From assembly GCF_006658505.1 (NCBI RefSeq), contig NZ_VFUZ01000030.1, positions 1-60,818 of the forward strand: a stretch of DNA of 60,818 bases. Reading direction: 5' to 3'. A program made the translations under genes and the position numbers. The notes under the pieces are model-generated. The model did not search any database. It was given only the letters and a program-made list of their open reading frames with translations, and was not told where the DNA came from. Origin of the DNA: Mesorhizobium sp. B2-4-15 (lineage in GTDB: Bacteria > Pseudomonadota > Alphaproteobacteria > Rhizobiales > Rhizobiaceae). Shown here piece after piece: positions 45,586-53,097 of the stretch (positions are counted from its first letter, which is position 1; each line of letters begins with the position of its first letter).

Positions 45586-46200
45586 ATGAGCGGATTGCGG
45601 GCAAGGCAAAAGGCGTACCGTCACAGGCGCATCATCGAGGCGGCGGCGGCGCTTTTTCGCGAGGCCGGCTATGAGGGCGCCAAGATCGAGGCGATCGCCG
45701 CGCAGGCCGAAGTGTCGATAGGCACGATCTACAATTACTATCAGAACAAGGGCGACATCCTCGGCGCCATCGTCTCGCTTGAGGTCAACGAGGTGCTGAA
45801 CGCCGGGCGCGGCGTGGTCGCCAACCCGCCCGCCAATGTCGGCGATGCGCTGGATGCGCTGGTCGGCATCTATATCGAGCACTCGCTGCACTATCTCAGC
45901 AAGGAGATGTGGCGGCAGGCGATGGCGATTTCGACGCAATTGCCCGACAGCCCGTTCGGTCAGGCTTACACCGCGCTCGACCGCTCGCTGACCGAACAGA
46001 TCCGCGCGCTGATCGCCCGGCTGCAGGAGATTGGCCTGGTACGTCAGGACATCGACGGGGCGTCACTCGGCGAACTGATCTTCAACAACATGAACATGAT
46101 GTTCATCGAGTTCGTGAAACGCGACAAGGCGGGGATGCCGGAATTGCGCGCGGCGATAAGGCGGCAGAACCGGATCTTGGTGGCTGCGATCGGGGTGTGA
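45586..46200 (+). CDS. TetR family transcriptional regulator
   Basis: A 204-residue regulator. The N-terminal helix-turn-helix is RHRRIIEAAAALFREAGYEGAK followed by IEAIAAQAEVSIGTIYNYYQNKGDIL (in pieces, residues about 12-58). The remaining helices form the ligand-binding and dimer domain. GAGGAGG precedes the ATG. It is divergent from the five-gene transporter operon with two perfect palindromes in between, and most likely represses both directions until the transported compound binds. Confidence 0.93.
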   Translation: MSGLRARQKAYRHRRIIEAAAALFREAGYEGAKIEAIAAQAEVSIGTIYNYYQNKGDILGAIVSLEVNEVLNAGRGVVANPPANVGDALDALVGIYIEHSLHYLSKEMWRQAMAISTQLPDSPFGQAYTALDRSLTEQIRALIARLQEIGLVRQDIDGASLGELIFNNMNMMFIEFVKRDKAGMPELRAAIRRQNRILVAAIGV

Positions 46201-46318
46201 AACCAACTGTCAGGAGCAGGCAGGAGAAATCGCCGCTTCGGCACCCAACGTACCTTCCCGCGACTTCACCTCTTGAGTTGAATTTAAAACCTGATACAAC
46301 CTAAGGGGGCATAAAAAA

Positions 46319-46327
46319 GGGGGGGGG
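46319..46327 (+). repeat. Nine-G homopolymer before a start codon
   Basis: AAAAAA followed by nine G lies 5 bp before the ATG at 46333 and forms its only ribosome-binding site. Such a tract can change length by slippage. Confidence 0.8.
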
Positions 46328-46332
46328 TAAAA

Positions 46333-46899
46333 ATGTCGTTTTCCGTCTGGCATTGGGCAATAGTACTGCTGCTGATCGGCGTACCTGTTTTCTTTGCTGT
46401 CCGGTCAGCCGCGAAGCCATCACAGAATCCAGCTGGTCTTGTGGGCTTCGGTGGTTGGTTGATGCTGCTGGCGATCGTTCAGGCATTGTCTCCGCTGCGT
46501 ACACTCGCCGACTTGGTCAATTCGGTCGAAGGTTACCGGCAACTCATGACCCTGCCGAACGGGGCTCTGGCGGCGTATGGCGAAGTTGCCCTCAATCTGG
46601 CGTTTTTGGCACTTCAGCTGGTTGTGCTGGCTTTAATGCTGCGGCGAAGCCACCGCTTCCCGCAATTGTTTCTGTTCCAGTGGTTTGCAATGCCGGTCGT
46701 GTTCATCCTGGACACGATCTGGATCTCGTCAATTCTGGGGGTCCCGGTGAACCAAGCGCTTGCAGGCGATGCGCTGGTGGCACCTATAGCCTCGTTTGTG
46801 GTGACCGGCATCTGGGCCGCTTACGTCTATAAGTCGGTCAGGGTGAGGAATACGTTCACCAGGACAAACGCGTCTGCCCAAGTCGCGAGCGCTCCATAG
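46333..46899 (+). CDS. DUF2569-like membrane protein
   Basis: A 188-residue protein with four predicted transmembrane helices (residues about 6-24, 38-58, 84-103 and 120-170 in two spans). The GFGGWLMLLAIVQALSPL block resembles DUF2569 membrane proteins of unknown role. It starts just after a nine-G tract and has lower GC than the surrounding core genes. It marks the left side of the accessory patch. Confidence 0.75.
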   Translation: MSFSVWHWAIVLLLIGVPVFFAVRSAAKPSQNPAGLVGFGGWLMLLAIVQALSPLRTLADLVNSVEGYRQLMTLPNGALAAYGEVALNLAFLALQLVVLALMLRRSHRFPQLFLFQWFAMPVVFILDTIWISSILGVPVNQALAGDALVAPIASFVVTGIWAAYVYKSVRVRNTFTRTNASAQVASAP

Positions 46900-47219
46900 A
46901 GATTGGCGGCGCTCGTAGTCGAATCAGGAAGGTTTGGGATCTCGGATCGTACACACACAGGAACTGGTGCCCCGGCAGGAATCGAAGCCGCGACCTTCGG
47001 TTATCCAAACAGACGCTGAGTTGCCGACGTGAAATTCCCGATGCTAAATCAAAGGCTCGGCTCTATACAATGTGTTGAGCAGCAAACATTCAATTGAATG
47101 CCAGCCCAAACACACCGTCACGAATTCACAATAATTTCAACGAATCGATGACGCCCGAATTTCAGCAATCGCGTCCAGGGTAAGCGCAGGGGTTGATTTT
47201 CGAACTGCGGGTGGTGCGA
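46900..47219. other. AT-rich gap with a tRNA-like remnant
   Basis: Contains the tRNA-3'-half-like sequence at 46965-47010 on the minus strand and otherwise AT-rich sequence without genes (47030-47170). It separates the DUF2569-like gene from the HEPN-like gene. Confidence 0.5.
46965..47010 (-). other. Decayed 3' half of a tRNA
   Basis: Read on the minus strand, this looks like an anticodon-arm end, AAGGTCGCGG, the T-loop TTCGATT and an acceptor end finishing GGGGCACCA. The closing T-stem pair and one acceptor base are wrong and no 5' half is present. It is a tRNA fragment, possibly left by integration; the amino acid cannot be assigned. Confidence 0.55.
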
Positions 47220-47702
47220 ATGACACAGAAATTGGCGAGCGAGTATAGAGAAAGGGCAAAGGATCACCTCAAAACGGTGGACATACTCCTAGGCGCCGGG
47301 GATGACGGCCTTACAAGATATGCCTGCGTTGAACTGCGCCTGTGTGTCGAGGCGATTTGCTATGGAATGCTCTGCCTCTATCGCGCTGAATTGTCGAAAG
47401 GCGAACTCGCCAAATGGCAACCTAAAAAGGTGCTCGATGAGCTCCTTGAAATAGACAAGTACGCTACCACTCCACAACTGCTGAGCATCCAAGACCCTAA
47501 GACCGGGGAATGGCATCCCTTAGGCACCCAAGACTACCGCTTTACAGCGAAATGGGCCAGCAAGGCGCACAACGCGCTTGGTAACGCGCTGCACGTGCCA
47601 ACGATCGACCAGCTAGAGAAAGGGCAGGGCGCTACGGCTGCGACTTTTAGAAACCGCTGCCAAGAATACGCACCGGAGCTTCGCAAGGTTCTGGATTCAT
47701 AA
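47220..47702 (+). CDS. Hypothetical helical protein, possibly HEPN-like
   Basis: About 160 residues from the ATG at 47220; a TTG at 47193 is less likely. The N-terminal half is helical with a conserved-looking TRYACVELRLCVEAICYGML block near residues 32-51, reminiscent of HEPN-type or DUF4145-like helical bundles. A classical R-x4-6-H pair of HEPN ribonucleases is not clear. The middle has LAKWQPKKVLDELLEID. It sits in the AT-richer accessory patch, 33 bp before a zinc-ribbon gene. Function unknown. Confidence 0.65.
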   Translation: MTQKLASEYRERAKDHLKTVDILLGAGDDGLTRYACVELRLCVEAICYGMLCLYRAELSKGELAKWQPKKVLDELLEIDKYATTPQLLSIQDPKTGEWHPLGTQDYRFTAKWASKAHNALGNALHVPTIDQLEKGQGATAATFRNRCQEYAPELRKVLDS

Positions 47703-47735
47703 TCCTGGCATCTTCACCTAGTCGGCCCGCGCTGG

Positions 47736-48029
47736 ATGATGAATTGCCACTGCGGCTTCGAGATGTATCGTCGCGCGGAGCACATTACAAAAGGAGCGGT
47801 CGTGATCTGTAGCGAGTGCGGCCGCGTCTATGATGTTCTCAGCGTCGGTGAGGTGGTCGACTACGAGCTGCGCAAACTCCGGTGGGAATGCACGAAATGC
47901 GAGACCCAGAACGGGACGCCCGAGCGTGATTTGATCGAGAACTTAACGACGAATTGCGCAGCGTGCGGCGAGCCAACTCAGATTCGCAAGCAATGGATGG
48001 TTTTCCAGCAGAAGCCGAGTCCTGGCTGA
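47736..48029 (+). CDS. Zinc-ribbon hypothetical protein
   Basis: A 97-residue protein with paired cysteines: MNCHCG at the start, ICSEC near residue 26, WECTKC near 51 and NCAAC near 73. These could form two zinc ribbons. It starts at the first of two adjacent ATGs (47736 or 47739) with a weak ribosome-binding site, 33 bp after the HEPN-like gene. No catalytic part is present, so it may bind nucleic acid or protein. Unrecognised. Confidence 0.7.
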   Translation: MMNCHCGFEMYRRAEHITKGAVVICSECGRVYDVLSVGEVVDYELRKLRWECTKCETQNGTPERDLIENLTTNCAACGEPTQIRKQWMVFQQKPSPG

Positions 48030-48133
48030 TACTTGTCCGGTGCGGGTCAGAAGCCGTCGAGGATGAGGTATCGATTCCGTCTCTATTAATGAACTTTCGG
48101 CAATGCTAGACCTCAGGAAACAGGAGGGGGACC

Positions 48134-48862
48134 ATGGCGGCGAAGTGGCAGGTAGAGACTCTGCGGCTTACTGTTTTTTTGAATGAAGCGGCCAAAGGCT
48201 CTGAAGCCGAATGGACCGCTTTGACCGGACAAGACGAAGCCGAGTTACGGCAGACGGTGCCTGCAGGACGGGTCTATGCCGGCGAATATGGACCCGGACG
48301 CCTTAACCTCTCATTCCAAGGGTCCCGAGTTGACGTCGTATTAACACAAAACCCATCAACGGAAACAGTTGCCGAATGGCCGACGTTTGCCAGCTTTGAG
48401 GACGGTTTCCCAGCGTTCGTTGAGACGGCGTTGGGTTGGTTTGAAAGCACTGCGTACTCCGTAATTCGCATTGCTTTTGGTTGTATCGTTCTCTTAAAAA
48501 CTGATGGTGTTGAGGATACAAATCGCGCTTTGTCAAAGTACGTTCGATCAGCGAGAATTGAAGATCGAGTGAAAGACTTTCTGTTGCGCACGAATTGGCC
48601 AACCAAAAGCAATGTGACGGGGAGTGAACTGAATCGAATAACTTCTTTCGGCGCGCTGCGAGTCCTGACCGGCCAATTCAGAATGGGGCCTGAGAGTGGT
48701 ACAGTTTCGTTGAATGATCCGACCTTCGGGGTGCGACTTGAAATTGATCACAGCACAGATGCAGCGAACACAACCCCGTTTGAGAAAACGCTGTTGATCC
48801 CCATATTCGAGGAGCTAGTTAATTTAGCGCGTGAAAATGTCGAGTCTGGTGAGTGTCCATGA
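48134..48862 (+). CDS. Unknown protein, first gene of the accessory operon
   Basis: A 242-residue cytosolic protein with a good AGGAGGGG site before the ATG. The first half is beta-rich (WQVETLRLTVFLNEAA, RLNLSFQGSRVDVVL). The second half has SVIRIAFGCIVLL near residue 115 and ends with RLEIDHSTDAAN and a helix LIPIFEELVNLAREN. This strand-helix layout loosely resembles the sporadic TIGR04255 family, but I cannot confirm it. Its stop overlaps the next ATG (ATGA). Base composition is clearly more AT-rich than in core genes. Confidence 0.75.
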   Translation: MAAKWQVETLRLTVFLNEAAKGSEAEWTALTGQDEAELRQTVPAGRVYAGEYGPGRLNLSFQGSRVDVVLTQNPSTETVAEWPTFASFEDGFPAFVETALGWFESTAYSVIRIAFGCIVLLKTDGVEDTNRALSKYVRSARIEDRVKDFLLRTNWPTKSNVTGSELNRITSFGALRVLTGQFRMGPESGTVSLNDPTFGVRLEIDHSTDAANTTPFEKTLLIPIFEELVNLARENVESGECP

Positions 48863-49596
48863 ATGTTTTTGCGGCGGCGAACGCGACGGCCCCATCCTAT
48901 CCAATTGGCATCTTGCAGGCTGGTCAAACCGGATATCCCCAGGGTTCTAGCCCTATGAGCGCGAATGTGACTGCGCGGCCGGACCTTTCCGGCGACGCTC
49001 ATTACTCGCAAATCGAGGCTCTTTTCGATAACTACTGGCAAACGAAATGGTCGGCCGACGTCTCGCATTATTTTCCGCTGGGCGAGCCGGTTCTCGAGGG
49101 TCCGGCGCCCAACGCGATTTTTTTGCCGCATCTTGTCCATGTGACCCTGTTCTCTGAGAGCCCCCGCAACGCCGTGCTCGCACGGTTGTCCGCTGTATTC
49201 GCGCGGGAGATCACCACAGCCAACCGCATTGGTGTCACGCAAGGGCAGGATCGGCTTGCTTCATACGCCAAATATGAAACTGAGAATTGGGATGGGTTTG
49301 ACGCTGATCCCATAACTGCAGACACAAGACGTGCCGCCAAAGGCTTTTTGGATTCGTTGCCCAAGGTGCTGTCCAATCCGGCAATTGCCCCCACCGCCGA
49401 CGGTGCGATTGCGCTTGAGTGGATTTGGAAGAACGGCAACTTGCATAAGCTCTTCATCGATATCGGGCCTGGAAGTGTGTGGAAAGGTTACTGGCGGCGG
49501 GCAAATGGGCAAAGAGGAGTGCTCAATGCGCGAGATATCGAATTAGGAAGCTTGAAATTCGATCTGGCTGGGCTTGTAAGGAGGCTAAACCGCTAA
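48859..49596 (+). CDS. Unknown protein with NWDGF-type motif, second operon gene
   Basis: A 245-residue protein from the ATG at 48859, coupled to the previous gene by a 4-bp overlap. Residues 130-220 hold the most distinctive part: YETENWDGFDADPITADTRR, a helix with FLDSLPKVLSNP, and IAPTADGAIALEWIWKNGNLH followed by LFIDIGPGSVWKGYW. Proteins with an NWDGYxAxPI block and a following DGxIxxEW strand recur in many bacteria without known function (from memory). The N-terminal 40 residues look disordered. Confidence 0.78.
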   Translation: MNVFAAANATAPSYPIGILQAGQTGYPQGSSPMSANVTARPDLSGDAHYSQIEALFDNYWQTKWSADVSHYFPLGEPVLEGPAPNAIFLPHLVHVTLFSESPRNAVLARLSAVFAREITTANRIGVTQGQDRLASYAKYETENWDGFDADPITADTRRAAKGFLDSLPKVLSNPAIAPTADGAIALEWIWKNGNLHKLFIDIGPGSVWKGYWRRANGQRGVLNARDIELGSLKFDLAGLVRRLNR

Positions 49597-50085
49597 ATGG
49601 CGCTGAATTGGGGGGACAAAGCGGATGTTCGTGACTACTGGCTGCGAGTACTGACAAACGAGGCATACCTTCGGTCCGATGGCACCGTTCACAATGGCGC
49701 TTTTGGAGGCAAAGCGATTAGTCAGCCGGATGACCGGGCTTGGTCTCTGGAGTTGTCCGGCCGACTGCTTTCACTGGTCAAAGATGTTGAAGCCGAAGCA
49801 AGGGCATTCTGCGGCGATAAAATGCCGTTCATCGGCGTGTTGTATCAGAGTGTTGAAAATCTGCGGACAGACGGAACTTCCCCTTTGCCCGGCTTTCCTA
49901 CTGACATCGTCTATACGCCACGTGCCGGTGACAATGCGCACGCCGATCATGTTGCCTATGGGCCGACTGCAGAGCACAAGTTTGCACTTCGCGATTGGCT
50001 GCAGGATTTCATTCAGGCGGTAGATTCCACCCAATGCAACGTTGTCGAGCAGCTACGCGCAAACGCGCCGAGTGGTGCCGCCTGA
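49597..50085 (+). CDS. Unknown protein, third operon gene, ends in tRNA-Thr
   Basis: A 162-residue protein whose ATG follows the previous stop directly (TAAATG), with AAGGAGG upstream. It has YWLRVLTNEAYLRSDG, VHNGAFGGKAI near residue 30 and DNAHADHVAYGPTAEHKF near 125. The last block resembles small proteins with an AHAxVxG motif that often accompany NWDGY-type partners (from memory). Its last four codons and stop lie inside the 3' end of the convergent tRNA-Thr gene, as if the reading frame was completed by integration there. Confidence 0.78.
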   Translation: MALNWGDKADVRDYWLRVLTNEAYLRSDGTVHNGAFGGKAISQPDDRAWSLELSGRLLSLVKDVEAEARAFCGDKMPFIGVLYQSVENLRTDGTSPLPGFPTDIVYTPRAGDNAHADHVAYGPTAEHKFALRDWLQDFIQAVDSTQCNVVEQLRANAPSGAA

Positions 50086-50148
50086 GGGACTCGAACCCCC
50101 GACCAATAGTTTACAAAACTACTGCTCTACCATCTGAGCTAAGGCGGC
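50073..50148 (-). tRNA. tRNA-Thr (anticodon UGU)
   Basis: A complete 76-nt tRNA with encoded CCA. The acceptor stem GCCGCCT pairs with AGGCGGC, the D-arm starts TAGCTCAGATGGTAGAGCA, the anticodon loop is TTTGTAA (TGT), and the T-loop is TTCGAGT. It lies convergent to, and overlapping by 13 bp, the third gene of the accessory operon. tRNA 3' ends are common integration sites. Confidence 0.97.
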
Positions 50149-50220
50149 ACATTTACCCGTACGTATACCCCTGAAACCCGGCTTTGGAAAACATCATGGC
50201 TTTCCAACACCTTAGCCGAT

Positions 50221-50270
50221 TGATCCAGCGAATTACAAAACCGCTACTCTACCAGCTGAGCTACAAGGCA
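50221..50270 (-). other. Decayed 5' half of a tRNA-Thr(UGU)
   Basis: On the minus strand TGCCTTG is followed by TAGCTCAGCTGGTAGAGTAG, an anticodon loop with TTTGTAA and part of the anticodon stem. The T-arm and a matching acceptor strand are missing. It is 72 bp from the intact tRNA-Thr and is best read as a displaced or duplicated remnant of it. Confidence 0.7.
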
Positions 50271-50420
50271 TGGCGCCCCGTTAGCATATTTGTCGCGCCA
50301 GTAAAGACAAAACTTTTTTGGCTTCGTACCCTGGTGGATGACGCGTGGGCCGCATGCTGAAATCCGCAAACGTGCTTCCTACATTAAAGCAGGTGCAATC
50401 GCTTCGAACTGGAGTGTCGC

Positions 50421-50588
50421 ATGATCAGGCTTGTCATCATTCTTCCGATCGTCGTCATCGCCTGGATGCTGCTGGTGAAGCTCATCAGTGACGGGAAGAA
50501 GGCCAATGTGGACTGGACCGGCGTGACCACCATCGTCGGCTTCATCGCGCTCGCCTTCTGGCTTCGCCATATCACCGGCATGGGATGA
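50421..50588 (+). CDS. Small conserved-looking membrane protein (55 aa)
   Basis: A 55-residue protein, MIRLVIILPIVVIAWMLLVK at the start and TTIVGFIALAFWLRHITGMG at the end, giving two transmembrane helices joined by a short polar loop (ISDGKKANVDWTG). GGAG lies nine bases before the ATG. Similar tiny membrane proteins are common in Rhizobiales. It is too short for most gene finders. Function unknown. Confidence 0.7.
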   Translation: MIRLVIILPIVVIAWMLLVKLISDGKKANVDWTGVTTIVGFIALAFWLRHITGMG

Positions 50589-50599
50589 GGTTGGGGAAA

Positions 50600-50619
50600 G
50601 GCAGTAGGCAGTAGGCAGT
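50600..50619 (+). repeat. Short tandem heptamer (GGCAGTA)
   Basis: Two exact GGCAGTA units and a partial third lie 11 bp after the small membrane-protein stop codon. Probably a neutral microsatellite. Confidence 0.7.
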
Positions 50620-50673
50620 GGTGATCCGAGATCCCTGTGATTCTCTCTTCACTAATCGTCGTTGTGTGATTAG

Positions 50674-50703
50674 CCGAAAAATCTCCCGACCTTCGAACCT
50701 TTT
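50674..50703 (+). promoter_or_regulatory. Leader motif shared by the His-rich protein genes, copy 1
   Basis: CCGAAAAATC followed by TTCGAACCTTT recurs at 51127-51151. Both copies lie 70-100 bp before a gene starting MFKR. A common promoter or operator, possibly for an alternative sigma factor, is likely. Confidence 0.45.
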
Positions 50704-50769
50704 GCCGCACTCCGTCGACTGATCTCCAGAGGCGAATGGTCGCCTCGCTCAAGGATCCAGGAGATCATC

Positions 50770-50994
50770 ATGTTCAAGCGCACGCTCACTTCCGCTCTCG
50801 TTGCCATTTTCGTCGCCTCAGGCGCGCTGGTCGCCACGGTTCAGACGTCGTCAGCTTACGGTATGCACCATCACCATCATCATTACGAGGATTGGTCGTA
50901 CTATTCAGACTACCCGGATTACCCTGATTACCCGGATTACTGGTGGCACCATCATCACCACCACCATCATCACCATCACATCATCGTCTACTGA
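50770..50994 (+). CDS. Small exported His- and Tyr-rich protein
   Basis: A 74-residue protein. The signal peptide (MFKRTLTSALVAIFVASGAL to about residue 29) is followed by a mature peptide of about 45 residues. It has six consecutive His, a DYP-repeat stretch and then eleven consecutive His. It should bind transition metals strongly, so zinc, nickel or copper buffering in the periplasm is plausible but unproven. AGGAGAT lies before the ATG. It is a paralogue in leader and signal peptide of the next gene. Confidence 0.8.
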   Translation: MFKRTLTSALVAIFVASGALVATVQTSSAYGMHHHHHHYEDWSYYSDYPDYPDYPDYWWHHHHHHHHHHHIIVY

Positions 50995-51126
50995 ACATAG
51001 CCTGACGGTGCGATCGAAGAAGGGCGGCTTCGGCCGCCCTTCTTGCGTCCGCATGCCGCCATGCGCCGATATCATCGTTGATAATTGGCGCCATGTGGCC
51101 ACATCGAGCTGGTCGATCTTTGTCCG

Positions 51127-51151
51127 CCCGAAAAATCTTTCGAACCTTTTT
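51127..51151 (+). promoter_or_regulatory. Leader motif shared by the His-rich protein genes, copy 2
   Basis: CCCGAAAAATC with TTCGAACCTTTTT, the same blocks as at 50674-50703 with a shorter gap. The similarity continues to the ribosome-binding site and MFKR start, so the whole leader looks duplicated. Confidence 0.45.
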
Positions 51152-51219
51152 CCTTGTCATCGCGACAGATGATCAAGAGGCGGATGGATCGCCTCGGTCA
51201 ACGAACCAAGGAGATCGTC

Positions 51220-51525
51220 ATGTTCAAGCGCATACTCGTTTCGGGCCTCGTCGCCTCCACTGTCGCCGCCACCGCTTTGGTCGGCACCGTCCAGCCCTCG
51301 GCGGCTCACTCGCATCACCACGACCTCGGCATCGGCATCGCCGCCGGTGTTGGCGGTTTCGTCCTCGGCAGCCTTCTCGCCCAGCAGCAGCCGCGAACTG
51401 TCTACGTCGACGAAGATGGCGGTTCCTGGCATGTACGCCGCTGCTTCGAACGCTATTCGAGTTACGATCCGGACTCTGACACCTATATCGGCCACGACGG
51501 CTACAGCCACTACTGCCGGCTTTAA
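51220..51525 (+). CDS. Small exported hypothetical protein, His-rich N-terminus
   Basis: A 101-residue protein from the ATG at 51220 with AAGGAGAT upstream. The signal peptide (MFKRILVSGLVASTVAATAL) ends near residue 28. HSHHHD follows, then a glycine-rich hydrophobic stretch (GIGIAAGVGGFVLGSLLA) and a Tyr/Asp-rich tail with two Cys (RRCFERYSSYDPDSDTY and HYCRL). It resembles rhizobial BA14K-like small exported proteins in layout. Tandem relative of the preceding gene. Confidence 0.8.
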   Translation: MFKRILVSGLVASTVAATALVGTVQPSAAHSHHHDLGIGIAAGVGGFVLGSLLAQQQPRTVYVDEDGGSWHVRRCFERYSSYDPDSDTYIGHDGYSHYCRL

Positions 51526-51600
51526 GAGGAGGTGTGCCAACACAGGCAAGAGGGGCTGCACGCGGCCCCTTTTCCTCGTTTGAACGCCGGAAGGCCGTGT

Positions 51601-52035
51601 TTAGAGACTAGCCTTCAGTTTGGAGTCCAGGATCGCTAATCCGGCGGCACGGCAGGTGTCGCCAATGAGGAGGCTCGCATTCGGCGACTGGTCACCCATC
51701 GCGACGAACTCGAAGCTACTTCCCGCGTCCGGATAGATCTTGGCAGCGAAAGGTTCGTCGGTTCCATGGTTGCCGGAAGATTTCTTGACGCTGACATGGC
51801 CGCAGACCACGATCTCCCGGTGGCCGTTGAGGGTCCGTTCGCCGGCAAGAATAGTTCCGAACCTGGCGGAGGCAGGGTCCTCCAGGCGCTGGCGAATGCC
51901 GGTGGTGATGATCTCCTCCAGGGCAAGCGAGATCGGGATCGGATTGACGCGCTGGTCCCCAGGATCGGGTTTGGGCGCTGCCGCCACGCATCCGCAAAGC
52001 GAAGCGGCAAGCAGAAGCGGAACCGTTTCCCTCAT
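51601..52035 (-). CDS. Hypothetical lipoprotein
   Basis: A 144-residue protein with a lipobox (LLLAASLCGC, anchor Cys at 14 or 16). The mature part has ITTGIRQRLEDPASARFGTI near residue 45 and REIVVCGHVSVKKSSG near 72, ending with a helix. The DPxSARF pattern occurs in many small envelope proteins of Alphaproteobacteria with unknown roles. It is monocistronic and converges with the His-rich gene. Confidence 0.8.
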   Translation of the reverse strand: MRETVPLLLAASLCGCVAAAPKPDPGDQRVNPIPISLALEEIITTGIRQRLEDPASARFGTILAGERTLNGHREIVVCGHVSVKKSSGNHGTDEPFAAKIYPDAGSSFEFVAMGDQSPNASLLIGDTCRAAGLAILDSKLKASL

Positions 52036-52248
52036 GCCTGCCCTTCCGCATGCATTCCAATCACGCCGCTTGTCGTCAGCCTTTGGCGCGGCAACCGACG
52101 ATGCACAACGATCCCATGAGCGTCCAGCGCGCCAACTCCATGTCTATCACTGTCTTTATCTTTGCCGCGAGCGGCCTGTGCCGGCAAATCCTGCTCGAAT
52201 CGTCGAGGCGGCGACCAGGAGCGCCCCGCCCTGCGGGACGCTTGCTGA

Positions 52249-53067
52249 TCAGCCCGTTGTCCCGCCGATCATCCTGGTCACCTCGGCCGCTGCGTTGCGC
52301 ACCATCGGCCCGATCTCGGCCAGCCGCTCCGGCGTCACTCGCACGGTCGGGCCCGACACCGAAACGCCACCGATTGGCTCGCCGAATTCGTTGAAGATGG
52401 CCGCCGCCACACAGCGCATGCCGGGGTGCCGTTCCTCGTCGTCCACCGACCAGCCGCGTTGCTTGATGACAGCTAGGTCGTCGGCGAGGGCCGGGATCTC
52501 GGAGAGCGTCTTGTCGGTGAAACGCTGCAGGCCGGCCTTGCGCAGGATGGTCCCGACCCGCTCCGGTTCGAGATGCGCCAGCACCGCCTTGCCGATGCCG
52601 GACGCATGGAAGGGGCTGCGCGTGCCCGGACGGAAGAAAGCGCGGATCGCCTGATGCGTTTCGACCTGGCTGACAAACACCACGCAATCATCCTCGGCGA
52701 CACCGAGATTGGCCGTTTCACCGGTGTTCTCCATCAATTCCTGCATGACGATGCGGGCGCGGTCGACCAGCTTGCGGCGGCGCAGGAACGCCGCGCCCAT
52801 GCGGTAGGTCTCGACCCCGATCGACCATAACTGGTCGCTCGTGTCGAACTCGACCATGCCGTGGTTTTCGAGCGTCGTCAGCATGCGGTAGGCGGTGGAG
52901 GCCGCAAGGCCGCTTCGCGCTGATATCTCGCTCAGCGACAGGCCGCTGCCCTCCGCGACGATGGCCAGGATGCGCAAGGCACGATCGAGCGATTGCACTG
53001 AATTGGCCTCGGATGGCCCGTTGAAGGCGCGTGGCCGGCCGCGCTGACGTTTTTCGGCGGTTTCCAT
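52249..53067 (-). CDS. IclR family transcriptional regulator
   Basis: A 272-residue regulator from the ATG at 53067 (METAEKRQRGRPRAF). The winged helix-turn-helix is SVQSLDRALRILAIVAE then LSLSEISARSGLAASTAYRM (residues about 20-65). The effector domain has FFRPGTRSPFHASGIGKAVLAHL and the C-terminal GVSVSGPTVRVT. It is divergent from gcl-hyi-glxR and likely controls them with glyoxylate, allantoin-derived or related effectors. A series of TGAAAAA motifs lies between the two. Confidence 0.93.
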   Translation of the reverse strand: METAEKRQRGRPRAFNGPSEANSVQSLDRALRILAIVAEGSGLSLSEISARSGLAASTAYRMLTTLENHGMVEFDTSDQLWSIGVETYRMGAAFLRRRKLVDRARIVMQELMENTGETANLGVAEDDCVVFVSQVETHQAIRAFFRPGTRSPFHASGIGKAVLAHLEPERVGTILRKAGLQRFTDKTLSEIPALADDLAVIKQRGWSVDDEERHPGMRCVAAAIFNEFGEPIGGVSVSGPTVRVTPERLAEIGPMVRNAAAEVTRMIGGTTG

Positions 53068-53097
53068 AGCTCCATTGTCACCGATTTCGCCGAACAA

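Noticed and set aside
50770..50994. Possibility that the His-codon runs are a simple-sequence artefact
   Set aside because: A proper signal peptide, ribosome-binding site and duplicated leader precede it, and CAC/CAT codons are mixed, so coding is more likely than a neutral repeat.
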